A stretch of 64,000 nt of DNA from Polytrichum commune (Eukaryota; Streptophyta; Polytrichopsida; Polytrichales; Polytrichaceae), in NCBI GenBank assembly GCA_950295325.1, contig OX485805.1:45532758-45596757 (forward strand). Direction: 5' to 3'. Below, piece by piece: positions 10,237 through 21,130 of this stretch (its first letter is position 1; every line of letters begins with the position of its first letter). A program made the translations under genes and the position numbers. The notes beneath the pieces were generated by a model. It worked only from the letters and a program-made list of their open reading frames with translations, was not told the origin of the DNA and ran no database searches.

Positions 10237-11866
10237 TACACTAAATATGATATCTTATGTCATATGGTATTTTATGTCACTATGATAATTTTTTGGATGA
10301 CACTTAGGGCAGGTTTACACTATTGACCATGAAGTCAGACCATGGAAGATGGCCTTTGTCAATGGTCCGAGTTCACGATCCAACTTCCATGGTCCGACTT
10401 CTTAAAAAATTAGTTTTGAAAGCCTTGGGCCCCTCACTAGGTGTAAACCGAATGTGGACCAAGAAGAATGACCATGCACCAAAAAGTGGAGGTGTTGATT
10501 TTTTTAATACATGCCCAAATAGGGCAAGTTTGACCATTCTCTTGTCTTCTCTTGGGCTTCACTTGTCTTTCCTTCTTGTTAAAATGTATCGAAGATGTGG
10601 CTTGCAAATCTTCTCACAAAAAAATTTTACAAAAAAAATGAGCGATTTAATTTGTACATGTGACATGTAATTTACATGTGACATGTACCTTGTGTTGGCG
10701 CTAGACTAAATAAGATATTTAGTGTTGTTACTACCCTACCTTGCTCAACACTAATTTTCAATTCTTTGATCATTAGTGTTAGAAGATTTGCTAGAAGATA
10801 TGTTGGGATTCTCCTTTTGTCATTGTTATTTATTGTTATATCCTTACTAACACTAAATTCAAACATCTAACTTCTACATATTACCATAGTTGATATTTAG
10901 TGTTTGATTTTACATTTAATGTTACTTACTTTCATAGGGTTGTTGATATTTAGTGTATTCATTCGTATTTAGTGTATCAAACACACTAAATATCCTATTT
11001 AATGTAGTAGAAAACTATGCAAAAAAGAACCGCAATCGCTTTCCCATTGCGGTTCTTTTGACCACCTTGATCTATAGTCACTAAACAACTATAGATTTTT
11101 CTTTTTTCATTTTGCAACTGTAATTTTTAAAGAAGCCCCCAAATTCCAACAATGTAGTTGGTAGACCAAAAAACAAATCTGCACTTGATTTCTTGAATTC
11201 TAGATGTCCCACGTTGTTTGGTGAAACACGTGGGAGCCGCTTTAAGGGGTAAGGCAAGGTAATGATGGTATGTATTATGGGCTATGATATAATTAAGGTA
11301 CCTAGAGGGTAGATTTATTCAAAATTTATCCAAAAAAAATCTTTGACACTTTCCCTAGCAGACCACCTCACTTGCCCCTCTCACCGCAAAACCCATTGGA
11401 CCATGTTAGTGCAATTATTAGGCCTTAAAAATTATGTTCTAGGGACCTTGACCTTCATGGTCCCTTTGCCATTTTTTCCTTAGTGTAAACCGAAGTTGTC
11501 CCGGGACAACTTCAGCAGCCAATCAACTGCCTTACAGAGCCCTGGTCCAACTTCATGGTCCATAGTGTAAACTGGCCCTAATGAATAAGTGAACAATTAC
11601 TATCATGGATGATGGATGAGTTCATCCATTGGCCAAAACCATGTCAGCAACTTGTAATGAAATATTGTTAAGGATGATTGAAATTTGGATGAAAAATCAC
11701 TCGATAAGTGTCAACAAGTGCAACATTGTAAATCTATAATCCCCAAAGGACTTTACAAGGAATGATAAATTATGTTGGGTGAACATTGAGTGTTGGTGAC
11801 ACTATATGTAAATTTACAATTAGTATTGAGCAAGAGAATTAGAACTGGTGACACATATTTAGTGTA
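10237..11866. mobile_element. MITE with TACACTAAATAT termini, interrupted by a second MITE
   Basis: The left end at 10237 reads TACACTAAATATGAT and the right end at 11866, read in reverse, TACACTAAATATGTG. The outer parts (10237-10306 and 11579-11866) are collinear with 46118-46485, which lacks the 1.27-kb middle. That second copy thus serves as an empty site for the nested insertion 10307-11578. There is no coding capacity. Superfamily unknown. Confidence 0.7.
10307..11578. mobile_element. Tourist/Harbinger-like MITE (1,272 bp)
   Basis: The left end GGGCAGGTTTACACTAT(T)GACCATGAAGT and the reversed right end GGGCCAGTTTACACTATGGACCATGAAGT form terminal inverted repeats of about 30 bp. It is flanked by TTA (10304-10306) and TAA (11579-11581). 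The empty site at 46.18 kb has TTA, so the right copy probably mutated. The 3-bp TWA target and GGG-starting ends fit PIF/Harbinger MITEs. Inside, around 10700-11000, several ATATTTAGTGT words occur, possibly a third nested fragment. Confidence 0.75.
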
Positions 11867-12019
11867 GTGTAGTCTGCTTATTCAAGAAAAATTCATACAA
11901 TGAAGCTCTGGTCTTCATTCCCTTGTGCTTGACAATGTATAAACAATTTCCTTTCTATGTATGATATCTTTCAGTTTTCCTTTCTTCTATACATTCCTCT
12001 AAAATGATCAGTGATATGC

Positions 12020-12075
12020 CTAAAGCCTCAACCGGCTCTTTCTCAAACTCAACTGGCCCATTTGTTCAGATCTCC
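12020..12075 (+). repeat. Isolated unit of the 67-bp minisatellite
   Basis: Contains AAGCCTCAACCGG followed by TTTCTCAAACTCAACTGG and CATTTGT, the order seen in each unit of the array at 31.1-31.6 kb. Only one unit is present. Confidence 0.45.
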
Positions 12076-12079
12076 CCCT

Positions 12080-12429
12080 TCATAGACCTCCACCCTCTTT
12101 GCTAGCCTCCACAACTGCCATGAATGCTGAAACTTGCTTCAATCTCAAACTTGCTTGAACTGCCTGTGCAATTTTTGCAGGATTGTAGGCTTCAGGTATT
12201 GCATACTCCTTCAATTTAGTTGTTAATGTATTTCTGTAATAAGTAAATTTCTTCCTACATGTTTTCTCGAGCTTGTTGTCATTCCCTGTTGCATCATTTT
12301 CAGTACCAACAGCACACATGGCGGTCTTTGTGTAAGGTATGTGGTCCTATTGTGCACATTTCCAACTTCAGACAACTTTTGGCCATTCAATCGGCTTGTG
12401 GAACTGTCTAATCCAGTTAGCAATTGCAA
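12080..12429 (-). other. Unrecognised minus-strand frame, possibly frameshifted
   Basis: An ATG-started frame of 79 residues (12080-12319) has a coding-like composition with lysine-rich and alanine-rich helical stretches (for example NPAKIAQAVQASLRLKQ). A second frame at 12223-12429 overlaps it in another phase and could be its upstream part after a frameshift. It lies downstream of SEH1 on the same strand but is separated from it by repeat sequence. I do not recognise the product; a transposon-derived fragment is possible. Confidence 0.25.
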
Positions 12430-12599
12430 ATAACAAAGATTGTCATTTCAAGTTTCAGAGTAAGATTTCAGATGAAACAACAATGAGTCAAATTGAAGAT
12501 TGTCTCTCTTTAATTGATCACATAGACCTCCCCAATTGCGTTCACTGTTAAACCTAGATTGGTGTCCCTATTTTAATTTTTGAGCACATAGTCCAATCT

Positions 12600-12735
12600 A
12601 ATTTTAATGTCCGTTCATACCTACAGGCTTTGCCATATACCAGTCAAATATGGGCGTCCAATCAAGAAGAGTGACCACATAAGGCCCACGTACCTTAGTA
12701 TATCCATAAATGACCAGGTGGATGGACGGGGTCAG
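12600..12735. repeat. Repeat fragment shared with 56985-57095
   Basis: A block with AAGAGTGACCACATAAGGCC preceded by TATGGGCGTC and followed by TACCTTAG recurs at about 57001-57080 with a few substitutions. It lies just beyond the SEH1 stop codon, so it may form part of that gene's 3' flank. Confidence 0.5.
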
Positions 12736-12985
12736 AAAATAGAGATAGGTCAGCTCTTATAAGCAATCACAAGTATTTTGCTCTTATCGACTTCCACCAG
12801 CTATATATTTCCATCTCTTTCTACAATGAATGGCAAGCCCTACTGGAAAAACTTCTTGGCAGTGATGCTGTCTTCATGCTACCCAGCACAGAAAGGTTAC
12901 AATCAATTCTGAGCTGATTCTTGTGTCATTTCTGATGTGCCTTTTCCACAACAGCTGCCTCAACTATTATGCATCCACTGTAAGT

Positions 12986-15900
12986 CTATAATTCTCCTGT
13001 GCTTTCCACAATACCTTGTTGTTGCCACTGCCCACTGACATTAGCCTGCCACAACCGCACGTTTCCATCTTTCCCGGATGTTGCTAGAGTCATTCCTATT
13101 ATGTCCCAATCAAGGTGCTGCACCTGCCATAACAAGAAGAATAGCTGTATATGTGAGTTCCAAGGGACGAGTCCAAAACCTTTGAAATCAATTGAAGTAG
13201 TTGATTGTACGTATTGTGAACAGATCAATTTCATTTTCACAACAAAAAAGAGAGAATCACCAAAGAGCAACTAGGAGACAAACCTCTCCATTATGATGAG
13301 GGAGGTGTGCAGCTCGGATCACCACTAATCTTCCCCTAGAGTTCAAAGGAAATTGAAGTTTCCATATGGACACTGCTTTCTCAGAGGCCACAGCTATCAA
13401 CTCAAATGGCCTGCAATTTCAGACATGACTTCAGTGATTGACAAATACAACAAATATGTGAGCACAGCAGTGGATAAAGGTGTAAGAAAATACTGTTCTT
13501 AATCAAGCCCTCATCACAGTCAATCTTAAAGTACACTATATACAGCAAGTGCACAGAACTCACCTGCCTACATTAGGTGCCCAAGAAACATGATGAACAG
13601 ACTCAGGCTTTTCATCAGACTCTCGAAGCTCTGCTATCATTTGCCATCGCTGCTGCGCTTCTGCAAATTCCCAGACCTGCTTCATACATTGCATAACATT
13701 CATGTCTTGAAATATGGTCATAGAATTGATTTTGTGCTCAATCTCGGGTCTTCTCGATCTACATAACATTGCTACTAACGTCAAAAACCCTCACAACTTG
13801 GCATGAAGAGTGCTCATTTTCAGATAGAAGGCAGTCACTACACAGGCACTTCGCTCAACAAACAATCCCGAGTCTAATTCAAGGACAGGTTACTGCTGTT
13901 TGGTAGCTCCCACCTTAGCTGAGCAGAATTGTTGAAAAGAAGTGGTATAACCCAGCACAAAGACTGGCCTTTGTGCAGAATCAACTGGTGGCCTCCAGGA
14001 GATGGAGGAAGAAGTGCAGACCACCTTTGCATTAACCTCCTTCATATCTACTAGATTAGGAAATTCAGCCTGCAGGTTAACATTGACATCAATACATTGA
14101 TCACAGGCAGCATAATTTGTTCTTACAATTCACTGATTCAATTACGGTAACTCAACAAAAGTGGACATCAAAAAATTCCAACCTACACAGGAAGAACTGT
14201 GATGAAGAGATGATAGAAATTTTGTAAGTGTGATGACTTCCTGTGGAATCGTTAAATACTTGAGGGTACTAAAACCAGAAACATTCTATTTATCCTAGCA
14301 AGCAGAGCTCATGAATAAGCACCTGCAGTTGCCACTGCTTGAGCTTTATGCTATCAATTGTCTCATAGAGCTTCACAATTCCATCCGCTCCAGCCATGAC
14401 CTGTACAAAATATGACATTTTTGAAAACATGTTATGTATGAAAAGACACTCTACCAGTTAAACTGATAAGAGTGATAACAGAAGGATGCTTCAATGACCA
14501 GCAAATAAACCCTTATTAGACATATGAGAAATATGACAAAGAGCAAAATATGCTCCACATCAGATCCAACAACCCCATGGAGGCTGCTTATAAGATAAAA
14601 TGCAAGAGATGTTAAACCACCGCCAAGCATGCTTAAATGCAAAGAGTATTTGACTTACAAGCTTTAATCCTGAGAGGCAATTTGCAAACTGAAGGTCAAG
14701 GATAGAAGTTTTAGCATCCTGTAGCTGAGACAATAGTGTCCACTTTCTCTCACCATCACCTGCAGATTTTCACACCTAGTTAAAAGTCACTCCCTGATGC
14801 ATTTTGTCCTCACTCTAAATTCTGCCTCTATATGGCAGTGCACTTCCATTACCTTTTAATAGCCTCTAGAAAGTGTTTACCATCTGCAAAAAGGAAGCAT
14901 TTCTCTCAAGAAGATTTCAGAAGCAGAGTCCACAAAGTACATCAATTTCATTCCCAGCTAATTGACAAAACACAGAACACTTACTCTGACCAACCTCCTC
15001 CCACAATGAAACAGATCCTGATGTCGAGGAGGAGACCACCACATCACCATATTCAGGAGGAGCCCACACCACTTTCAATACAGGACCATTGTGAGCCTGA
15101 ATAGATCATCACAAAAAGTGGTAAACACAAATACATAAGGTAATGTAGATTGTAAGCAATGTTCACATGTTTCACCATCTGTTGGCATGCGAACTTGGCT
15201 GTTTTGTAACTCCTATCCGGTCTACATTTAATCTACTAAAGTCAATACAAACAATATCACTTGTTATAGACAGCAATGCTGTTCACACCACAAGCAGCAA
15301 GACTATCTTGGGAAACAACAATAGAAGAGAAGAGGCAGACAAGGCATCCAACCACTAATCTACAATGCACTGCCAAAATCAAACCTTGCATGCCCCGTAA
15401 GCACCAAAATACTGAAGGATACATTTTAACACTGACTCAATATCAAACAATGGTCACTTGCATTTTGAGATGTTACCTTTTCATATCGCCATTGGTTTTA
15501 TTTTGTTTTTTATTTTTATAAATTAAAAAATTAAAAAAAAAACTAAAACAATAGTGATATGAAATGGGCAGCATCTCAAATGCAAGTGGCCAGCATCTGA
15601 TGTCAACAGCGTTGCCACACACCCTTCAGGGTTGAATGTCTTTACACTGCTAACCCAACATTTATGTAATGATTCATTCCACATTGCTTCAACTCATAAT
15701 TCAACCTTTTGGGTCTTGCTTGAAATATAAAAGTGCTGAAAAATTAATAAAAAATCAGCATTGCAACCCTACGTTTGGTAAGCATTGATTCAACATAGCA
15801 TTCTTAAGTGGTGTAGTGAGTGTTCACCCTAAATAAGCATCTTGGAGTGTATACAATCGGTGATATTTATTTTGGCAAATTCTTTAAGGTGAATCTTGGT

Positions 15901-16671
15901 AGATGGGTGAGGGCTTTGTCCAAAGACATATACCAATGAATGTAACAATGAGTGAGCTGTCTACTATTGAGAGCGTGCCATTTAACAATGCTTGGCATTC
16001 GTACATGTAATTAAGGACCTTGGGTGGCTTAGACCCAAGGCGTTAACTCGGACATCATGCAAACTGAGGTTTAAACCGCCTAAGGCCACAATAGTAATCC
16101 GACGGGGGTGACCTTCCTGACACTTGATTTCCGGTTTCCGGTGCACCTTATCACCCATAGTCCACCCTATGATAATGGGGTATCTGGGTGTACTGGAATT
16201 TTTTCAACCACGTATGTGGGAACCTCAGGGATTGGCCTTGGGAGAGATAGATACAGGACGCCCATTCGCGCCGTCCAAGCAAGGTGTTCATCTTTGGAAA
16301 AAGGAAGCAGTAGTGGTGTTCGGGACCCTCTAATTCTCTTGATGCAGAGTCATCTCTTCTTCCTCTTCAAGGGCCTTGATTCTTGGATTTATTCTTGAAG
16401 CCAGAATAAGAAAGAGAACGTTCTACACACGATGCTTAAGAATGCTACGAATGGTGTAGAGTGATGTGAGTGAAGCAATGTGAAATGAGTGTTGATGATG
16501 TATGATTAGCACCTTCCAAGCCGAGGTGCAGGAGAAGGCGCCAGTGCCGTGGTCTTTGCGATCCCAGACACGCAAGAAGCCATCGTTGGAAGCAGCAGCG
16601 AAGCGGTGGCAAGAAAAGTTCCAGGCGACATCCGTGACGCCCTCGTCTAGCTTGATCTCCGAGCTGTCCAT
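12986..16671 (-). CDS. SEH1: SEH1 nucleoporin (WD40 protein), 8 exons
   Basis: SEH1 is a seven-bladed WD40-type scaffold of the nuclear pore Y complex (Nup107-160) and of the SEA/GATOR2 complex. Exons: 16513-16671, 14985-15096, 14659-14759, 14323-14400, 13914-14069, 13564-13676, 13284-13410, 12986-13123. All junctions are GT-AG and the phases close to 327 residues, close to plant SEH1 length. Seen: an N-terminal blade with FLRVWDRKD, then VVWAPPEYGDVV, AGADGIVKLYE, HHVSWAPNVGR, and a last blade with LATSGKDGNVRLWQANVSGQW, all in SEH1 order. The ATG at 16671 follows an in-phase-free leader, with GCC just before ATG. Intron 1 is long (1,416 bp). The gene ends without the low-complexity C-terminal tail of animal SEH1. 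A telobox-like CCCTAAA run lies just upstream. Confidence 0.92.
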
Positions 16672-16680
16672 GGCGACATA

Positions 16681-16698
16681 CCCTAAACCCTAAACCCT
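16681..16698 (+). promoter_or_regulatory. Telobox-like motif upstream of SEH1
   Basis: CCCTAAACCCTAAACCC lies 10 bases 5' of the SEH1 start codon. Teloboxes (AAACCCTAA) are common in promoters and leaders of plant translation and cell-cycle genes. Here it would sit in the leader or at the transcription start. Its role is inferred from position only. Confidence 0.55.
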
Positions 16699-17365
16699 GG
16701 AATCCAAACCAACGACACCACGCAAACAACCGTGGCTATGGCGATGGCGATGGGGCTACGAATCAATCGGTGCTACGGCACTCAATCGCAATGGATTAGG
16801 GAATTGCAACAAGAAAATTTCGCGCACACACCATGGGGTCATCGAAGTCCCTCGAACTCCCAATGCGAGCTCGTTATGATGAAAGAACTAAATGCACGCA
16901 GCAGGTGGGGAAACAAGGCTTGGTCTTGGGGGCCCATTGCAAGAAGTTTGGGAAGCACTTTATTTTTATATTTTGACAAATGTGTATTGCATATAGACTA
17001 CTAGACAAAACATTGTCAAAGGTCATTGGCTGAAATAATAGTTTAATCGAGTGCATTGTTCACACCTTGGGTTTGTCCACTTTGTCAACCCACCATGTCA
17101 CCAACCAATGTACCCATCTCAACGAACATTAATGAAGAAGTTTTGGGTTTTGCTTGGGGGGGTGGTTCCAAATTTCTCCAGTGGAGAACGCTCCTACTTG
17201 TTCAGTTATGGTTGGTTAGGGTTGCTAACAGTTTGAAGCTGCATTTGATGAATTGGACGGCACACACAACAACCTGATGATGTGAAAGCACTTTGGGGGA
17301 CGAAAGATTGGTTGAGGTGTCATTGTTCATGCTTTGTCCGAGCACTTGTCTAAACCGAGCCCTAA

Positions 17366-17720
17366 GGATCACTTCACACATGTACATGAGCCAAAGGGCC
17401 ATGACTGTGTAATTGTGAGAGCCCTTGACTCTCATCCAAAGGCCATACCAGTTATTTAATTAACATGATTTGTCAAAATTTGCGTCGGGCCTAGCTCTTG
17501 GAGGTGGGCTTGACGCAAATTCCAGCAGACCATGAAACATTATTTACAGTCCACCATGTAGGGAATCCGTATAGATTTCTCATCCATGATAATTTCTTTG
17601 GGTCTTCATGCCTTCACCTTCTAGTGTGAAGTGAACTTAAATAGTCTTGGCCTCTTTGACCAATGAGAGATATTAGAATGCAATGGCCACCAACCCTCGA
17701 TCTCATGTGTGAAGTGGCCT
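17366..17720. mobile_element. Tourist-like MITE (355 bp), GGCCACTTCACACA family
   Basis: The left end GGATCACTTCACACATG and the reversed right end AGGCCACTTCACACATG are inverted repeats. TAA flanks both sides (17363-17365, 17721-17723). An internal block (GGGCCATGACTG, AATTGTGAGAGCCC) matches in reverse the interior of the element at 48181-48681, so both belong to one family. There is no coding frame. Confidence 0.7.
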
Positions 17721-18660
17721 TAAGGTGGTTTACACCATTTTTGAATTGGTATTGTCTTTTTTAATATCACTCTAGTATCTATAATGAGGATTTCACTTTT
17801 TTTTATACCAGTAGAATATGGGTACTTGACAATATTTTTCTAGTTGATATCATTCGAGTTTATAGACCATTACCTTCCCTGGGTAACATTGTCCTAGTAT
17901 CAATGTGGTCTAGAACGGTATCGACGTAAACTAAAATATGGTGTATAAAGATTCTACCACATTGAAATATACATCACATATCAATATTCGATTGGGATTA
18001 CAATTTTGATGCCCATGGGTAGGTTCTTTGATACCATTATTGATCTTAATTATTGATACCCATGCATTCACCTATATGCGAGAGCATGACTAGTTTACAC
18101 TAGGGTTCAAGACCAAAGAAAACTCCAAGTTTGAGCTATCTTATTAATCAAAAGCAAAATTTTGGACCCGAACAGTTTATACTACACAAAAAAAGATATT
18201 TAATGTGACTTGCTGTTCGGAGCTACATGTTTCTATATATTTTTACTATTAATGTACTTGTTTACCAAGAAATATGCCTTTGTCCCGACCGGAGATTCGG
18301 TAGAGACCACATTACAGGCCGCTCGTGAGCAACTGCCCATGAACAGATTTCTTAATATGACGTAATTTTGAGAATTTCCTGACCAAACTCGACAAAGGTT
18401 TTTTTAAGGACCCATCAGTGGGTCCAAGCATGCATAAAAGAGGGGCATGCGGGATGGAAAATCCAGAGCAAACATCGAAAAGTGCTTCGAATTCCATTCC
18501 TCGTCCTGCTCAGAGAGAGCTTTTTTGGCTTTTTTGCGGTCACGGGCAAAAAAGCCGAGGAGTGCCGGGAGGCTCAACCTTCTCTCGCTGATCTTGTCAT
18601 AGCCTGCATCCTTTAGTTGTCGACTTTCTTGGCATGGTGCACAGACTTCCTCACATTTGG
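17721..18660. other. No supported gene
   Basis: A minus-strand frame at 18404-18715 includes a lysine- and glutamate-rich part (RKKAKKALSEQDEEW) that could be an exon, but no neighbours or splice partners were found. The rest shows nothing recognisable. Confidence 0.35.
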
Positions 18661-18912
18661 GTAAGCTTATCTGAGTTAGGCACAGAATCACTGGTAAGTA
18701 TCGCACTTCACACAAATTTGAGGGCCCTTAGAAAGCTCAAGGTCGACAATCCGAATGGATCTTCTCTGTTTTGTAATACGAATACATACATGCCGTTGTT
18801 ATAGATCGATGTCACCAGGGATAAAGCTCACACATGAGGTGCTTACTCAGTTGCTTTGTCCCGGGACGTCGTGTGCTCCAAGGCAGCGTACTGCTTCTCC
18901 AGGTTTGCAATG
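18661..18912 (+). repeat. Direct duplication, left copy
   Basis: Starts GTAAGCTTATCTGAGTTAGG and carries TGCCGTTGTTATAGATCGATG. The same blocks in the same order form 18977-19195. The copies differ by substitutions and indels, so the duplication is not recent. No shared coding frame was found. Confidence 0.7.
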
Positions 18913-18976
18913 CAGTATGCGTGTCGAGGTTTTGGTTGTCTTTGTCGTCACGGTTTAAAGATTTCGATACATTCGT

Positions 18977-19195
18977 GTAAGCTTATCTGCATTAGGCACA
19001 GAATCACGCACTTCACGCAGAATCAGTTGTGCACTTCACACGCATTCTCGACAATAGTAGCTCTTCTCTGTTTTGCAACACAAATATGCATGCCGTTGTT
19101 ATAGATCGATGTGGCAGGGATATAGCTCACACTTGAAGTACTTACTGATGAGTTGTTTTGATCCCGAACACCGTCAGCTCCAAGGTTTGCAACCT
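18977..19195 (+). repeat. Direct duplication, right copy
   Basis: Starts GTAAGCTTATCTGCATTAGG, then GCACAGAATCAC, TGCCGTTGTTATAGATCGATG and AGCTCCAAGGTTTGCAA, matching 18661-18912. It is shorter by internal deletions. Confidence 0.7.
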
Positions 19196-21130
19196 CTGCT
19201 CTCCAGGCAGACATGCCGGCTGCAGCAGCAAAAGCTGAGATTTTGCACTGGCTGTGAGTCGCGTAGGTGCACTTATAGAATGCCCATACGCTTCTCACAG
19301 CCAGCACAAGTGCAAACGGCAAGTTCAGCTGGCTTTGGATGTAATACCTGCGAAATGAAAAGAGGTTGCATCAATGGTTGTCACATCAAAGGTTCGTCAC
19401 AGAACCAATGGTTATGGCTACAGACCCCTGAAACCATTGCGGAAGATGCGTCGGGGAGATTCGCCATTGCAATCTCCAAATCCAGCATGACAAGTGAATG
19501 CGTGATTTGTGGCTGTGCATGGAAAGGCACAGGTTGGAGTATTTCACTTGTCACTCTGGGTTTAGAAGTTGCAATGGTGATGTGATGCAAGAAGGATACG
19601 GTGGAAAGACTGACCCCCAGATCAGTGGCCTTGCTAATTGCAGGGCCTGTAATGCCAGCTTGCAATTGTCTTGGTTGGTAAATATCTCTCCGACATCAGA
19701 GGGTCGACCTTGAGTCGGTCACAGAAAGGCAAAGTTGCATGCCACGAATGATGTATGCTGACTCTCACCATATTGACTCCCATCTAACATTGAGCAACTC
19801 TACTGGAAATGCTCCTCCAGCAAATAACTTTTAACCTGGTGAGGATCAACCCAAAGTACCCTCACCAGCAGCTCAATGATTCTTCTTTAAGTAACTCACT
19901 GATCAAGGTTGCGGATGCTAGGGGTTAAAACATCTTAGACCCTTTCGATGCAATGTGGGATTGGAAAGATGCTGCATATGACTTCTATTGGCAAAATTGA
20001 CTTTCTTCATACCAAGGATGATCCTGGCACCGACAAAAAACTACAAGATCAGAAGGTCTGTTGATGTATAAGATAATCGAGGAGAACGACATATGGGCTC
20101 TGAAACCACCCACATACCTATCACCAGGATCTGTGATCATTTCGTGCAAAAGATTGGTCTGGCTTGGTGCCAATGAACTGACATGTCCTGTACCCAGGGC
20201 ATTGATAAAATCTAACTGTAGTCACAAGATTGACAATCGCAAACACATAGGTCCTCCGCATAGCAGGAATGCACAAGGCACATGTCAAACATGAGCAGAG
20301 TACTTGAACGACCAATGAAAATATGAAACATGAGCAGTATACCTTAGGTTGTCACTCTCCTCCATGCGCTCACCAGCAGCTCATCCCTCACCTCGGATGG
20401 GTGGACCAGTTACCCTACCCTAGTGCTCTTCTGTTTATTTTATAATTGAAGGCATATTTAAGGACGTTACTTATGGGGGCTTCAACTTCTTCAAGAGCTA
20501 TATGGCCCGATCTCATGTAGGTTAACAACAATACTGGGTGTAGGTGAATATTATTATCTCTACGTGCAAGTTAATTACCTGCAAGGAAATGCTCACAAGA
20601 GAAGTGTGACAGCACTGCTCCTTGCACAGTGTTCCGTCTTTGGTCACAGCTATCAATTCGATTTGTTCATGTCATGGTGGACACACTGAAGGTTGAAGGA
20701 GGTCCAACTCATCTCCTTTCGGTATGGTATTAACCATCTGATTGCGCTTCAACACAATCCATCCCAGAGACGCTTAAATAAAGGAGGAAGAGAATGCATG
20801 CCTTAGCATGAGAATTAGGGTTTCGGAATTAGGTTTAGGCTCTGCGTCCAGTGCTTTGCTCTCTTATGAAACTCTTCTGATTCTCTTATGAATGGTGTCC
20901 ATAACTATGTAAAAGCAAAAAATAAAATTAGTCAGATATTCACAGCAGAAAATGAGACATATGAATCTTGTTAATACTCGTGAAATTTACATGCCATAGC
21001 TACTAGATTAGCTCAGAAAATTGGTGTGAATTCTAATTCGCAACCACTTCTAGAATCTTCGTCCTGGTCAGTCCAGCTTTGCTACATGAATATGTACCTC
21101 CTCCTCCTCCTCCTCTATGGCATTCTACAA
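19196..21130. other. No supported gene; 3' flank of AAE13
   Basis: The frames here (for example 19073-19585 plus and 19381-19665 minus) overlap on opposite strands and match nothing I know. The right end must hold the AAE13 3' untranslated region and polyadenylation site, but no single signal stands out. Confidence 0.35.

Noticed and set aside
16108-16398. 96-codon plus-strand frame in SEH1 intron 1
   Set aside because: Overlaps a second frame in another phase, no recognisable domain, and lies in the long first intron of a supported gene.
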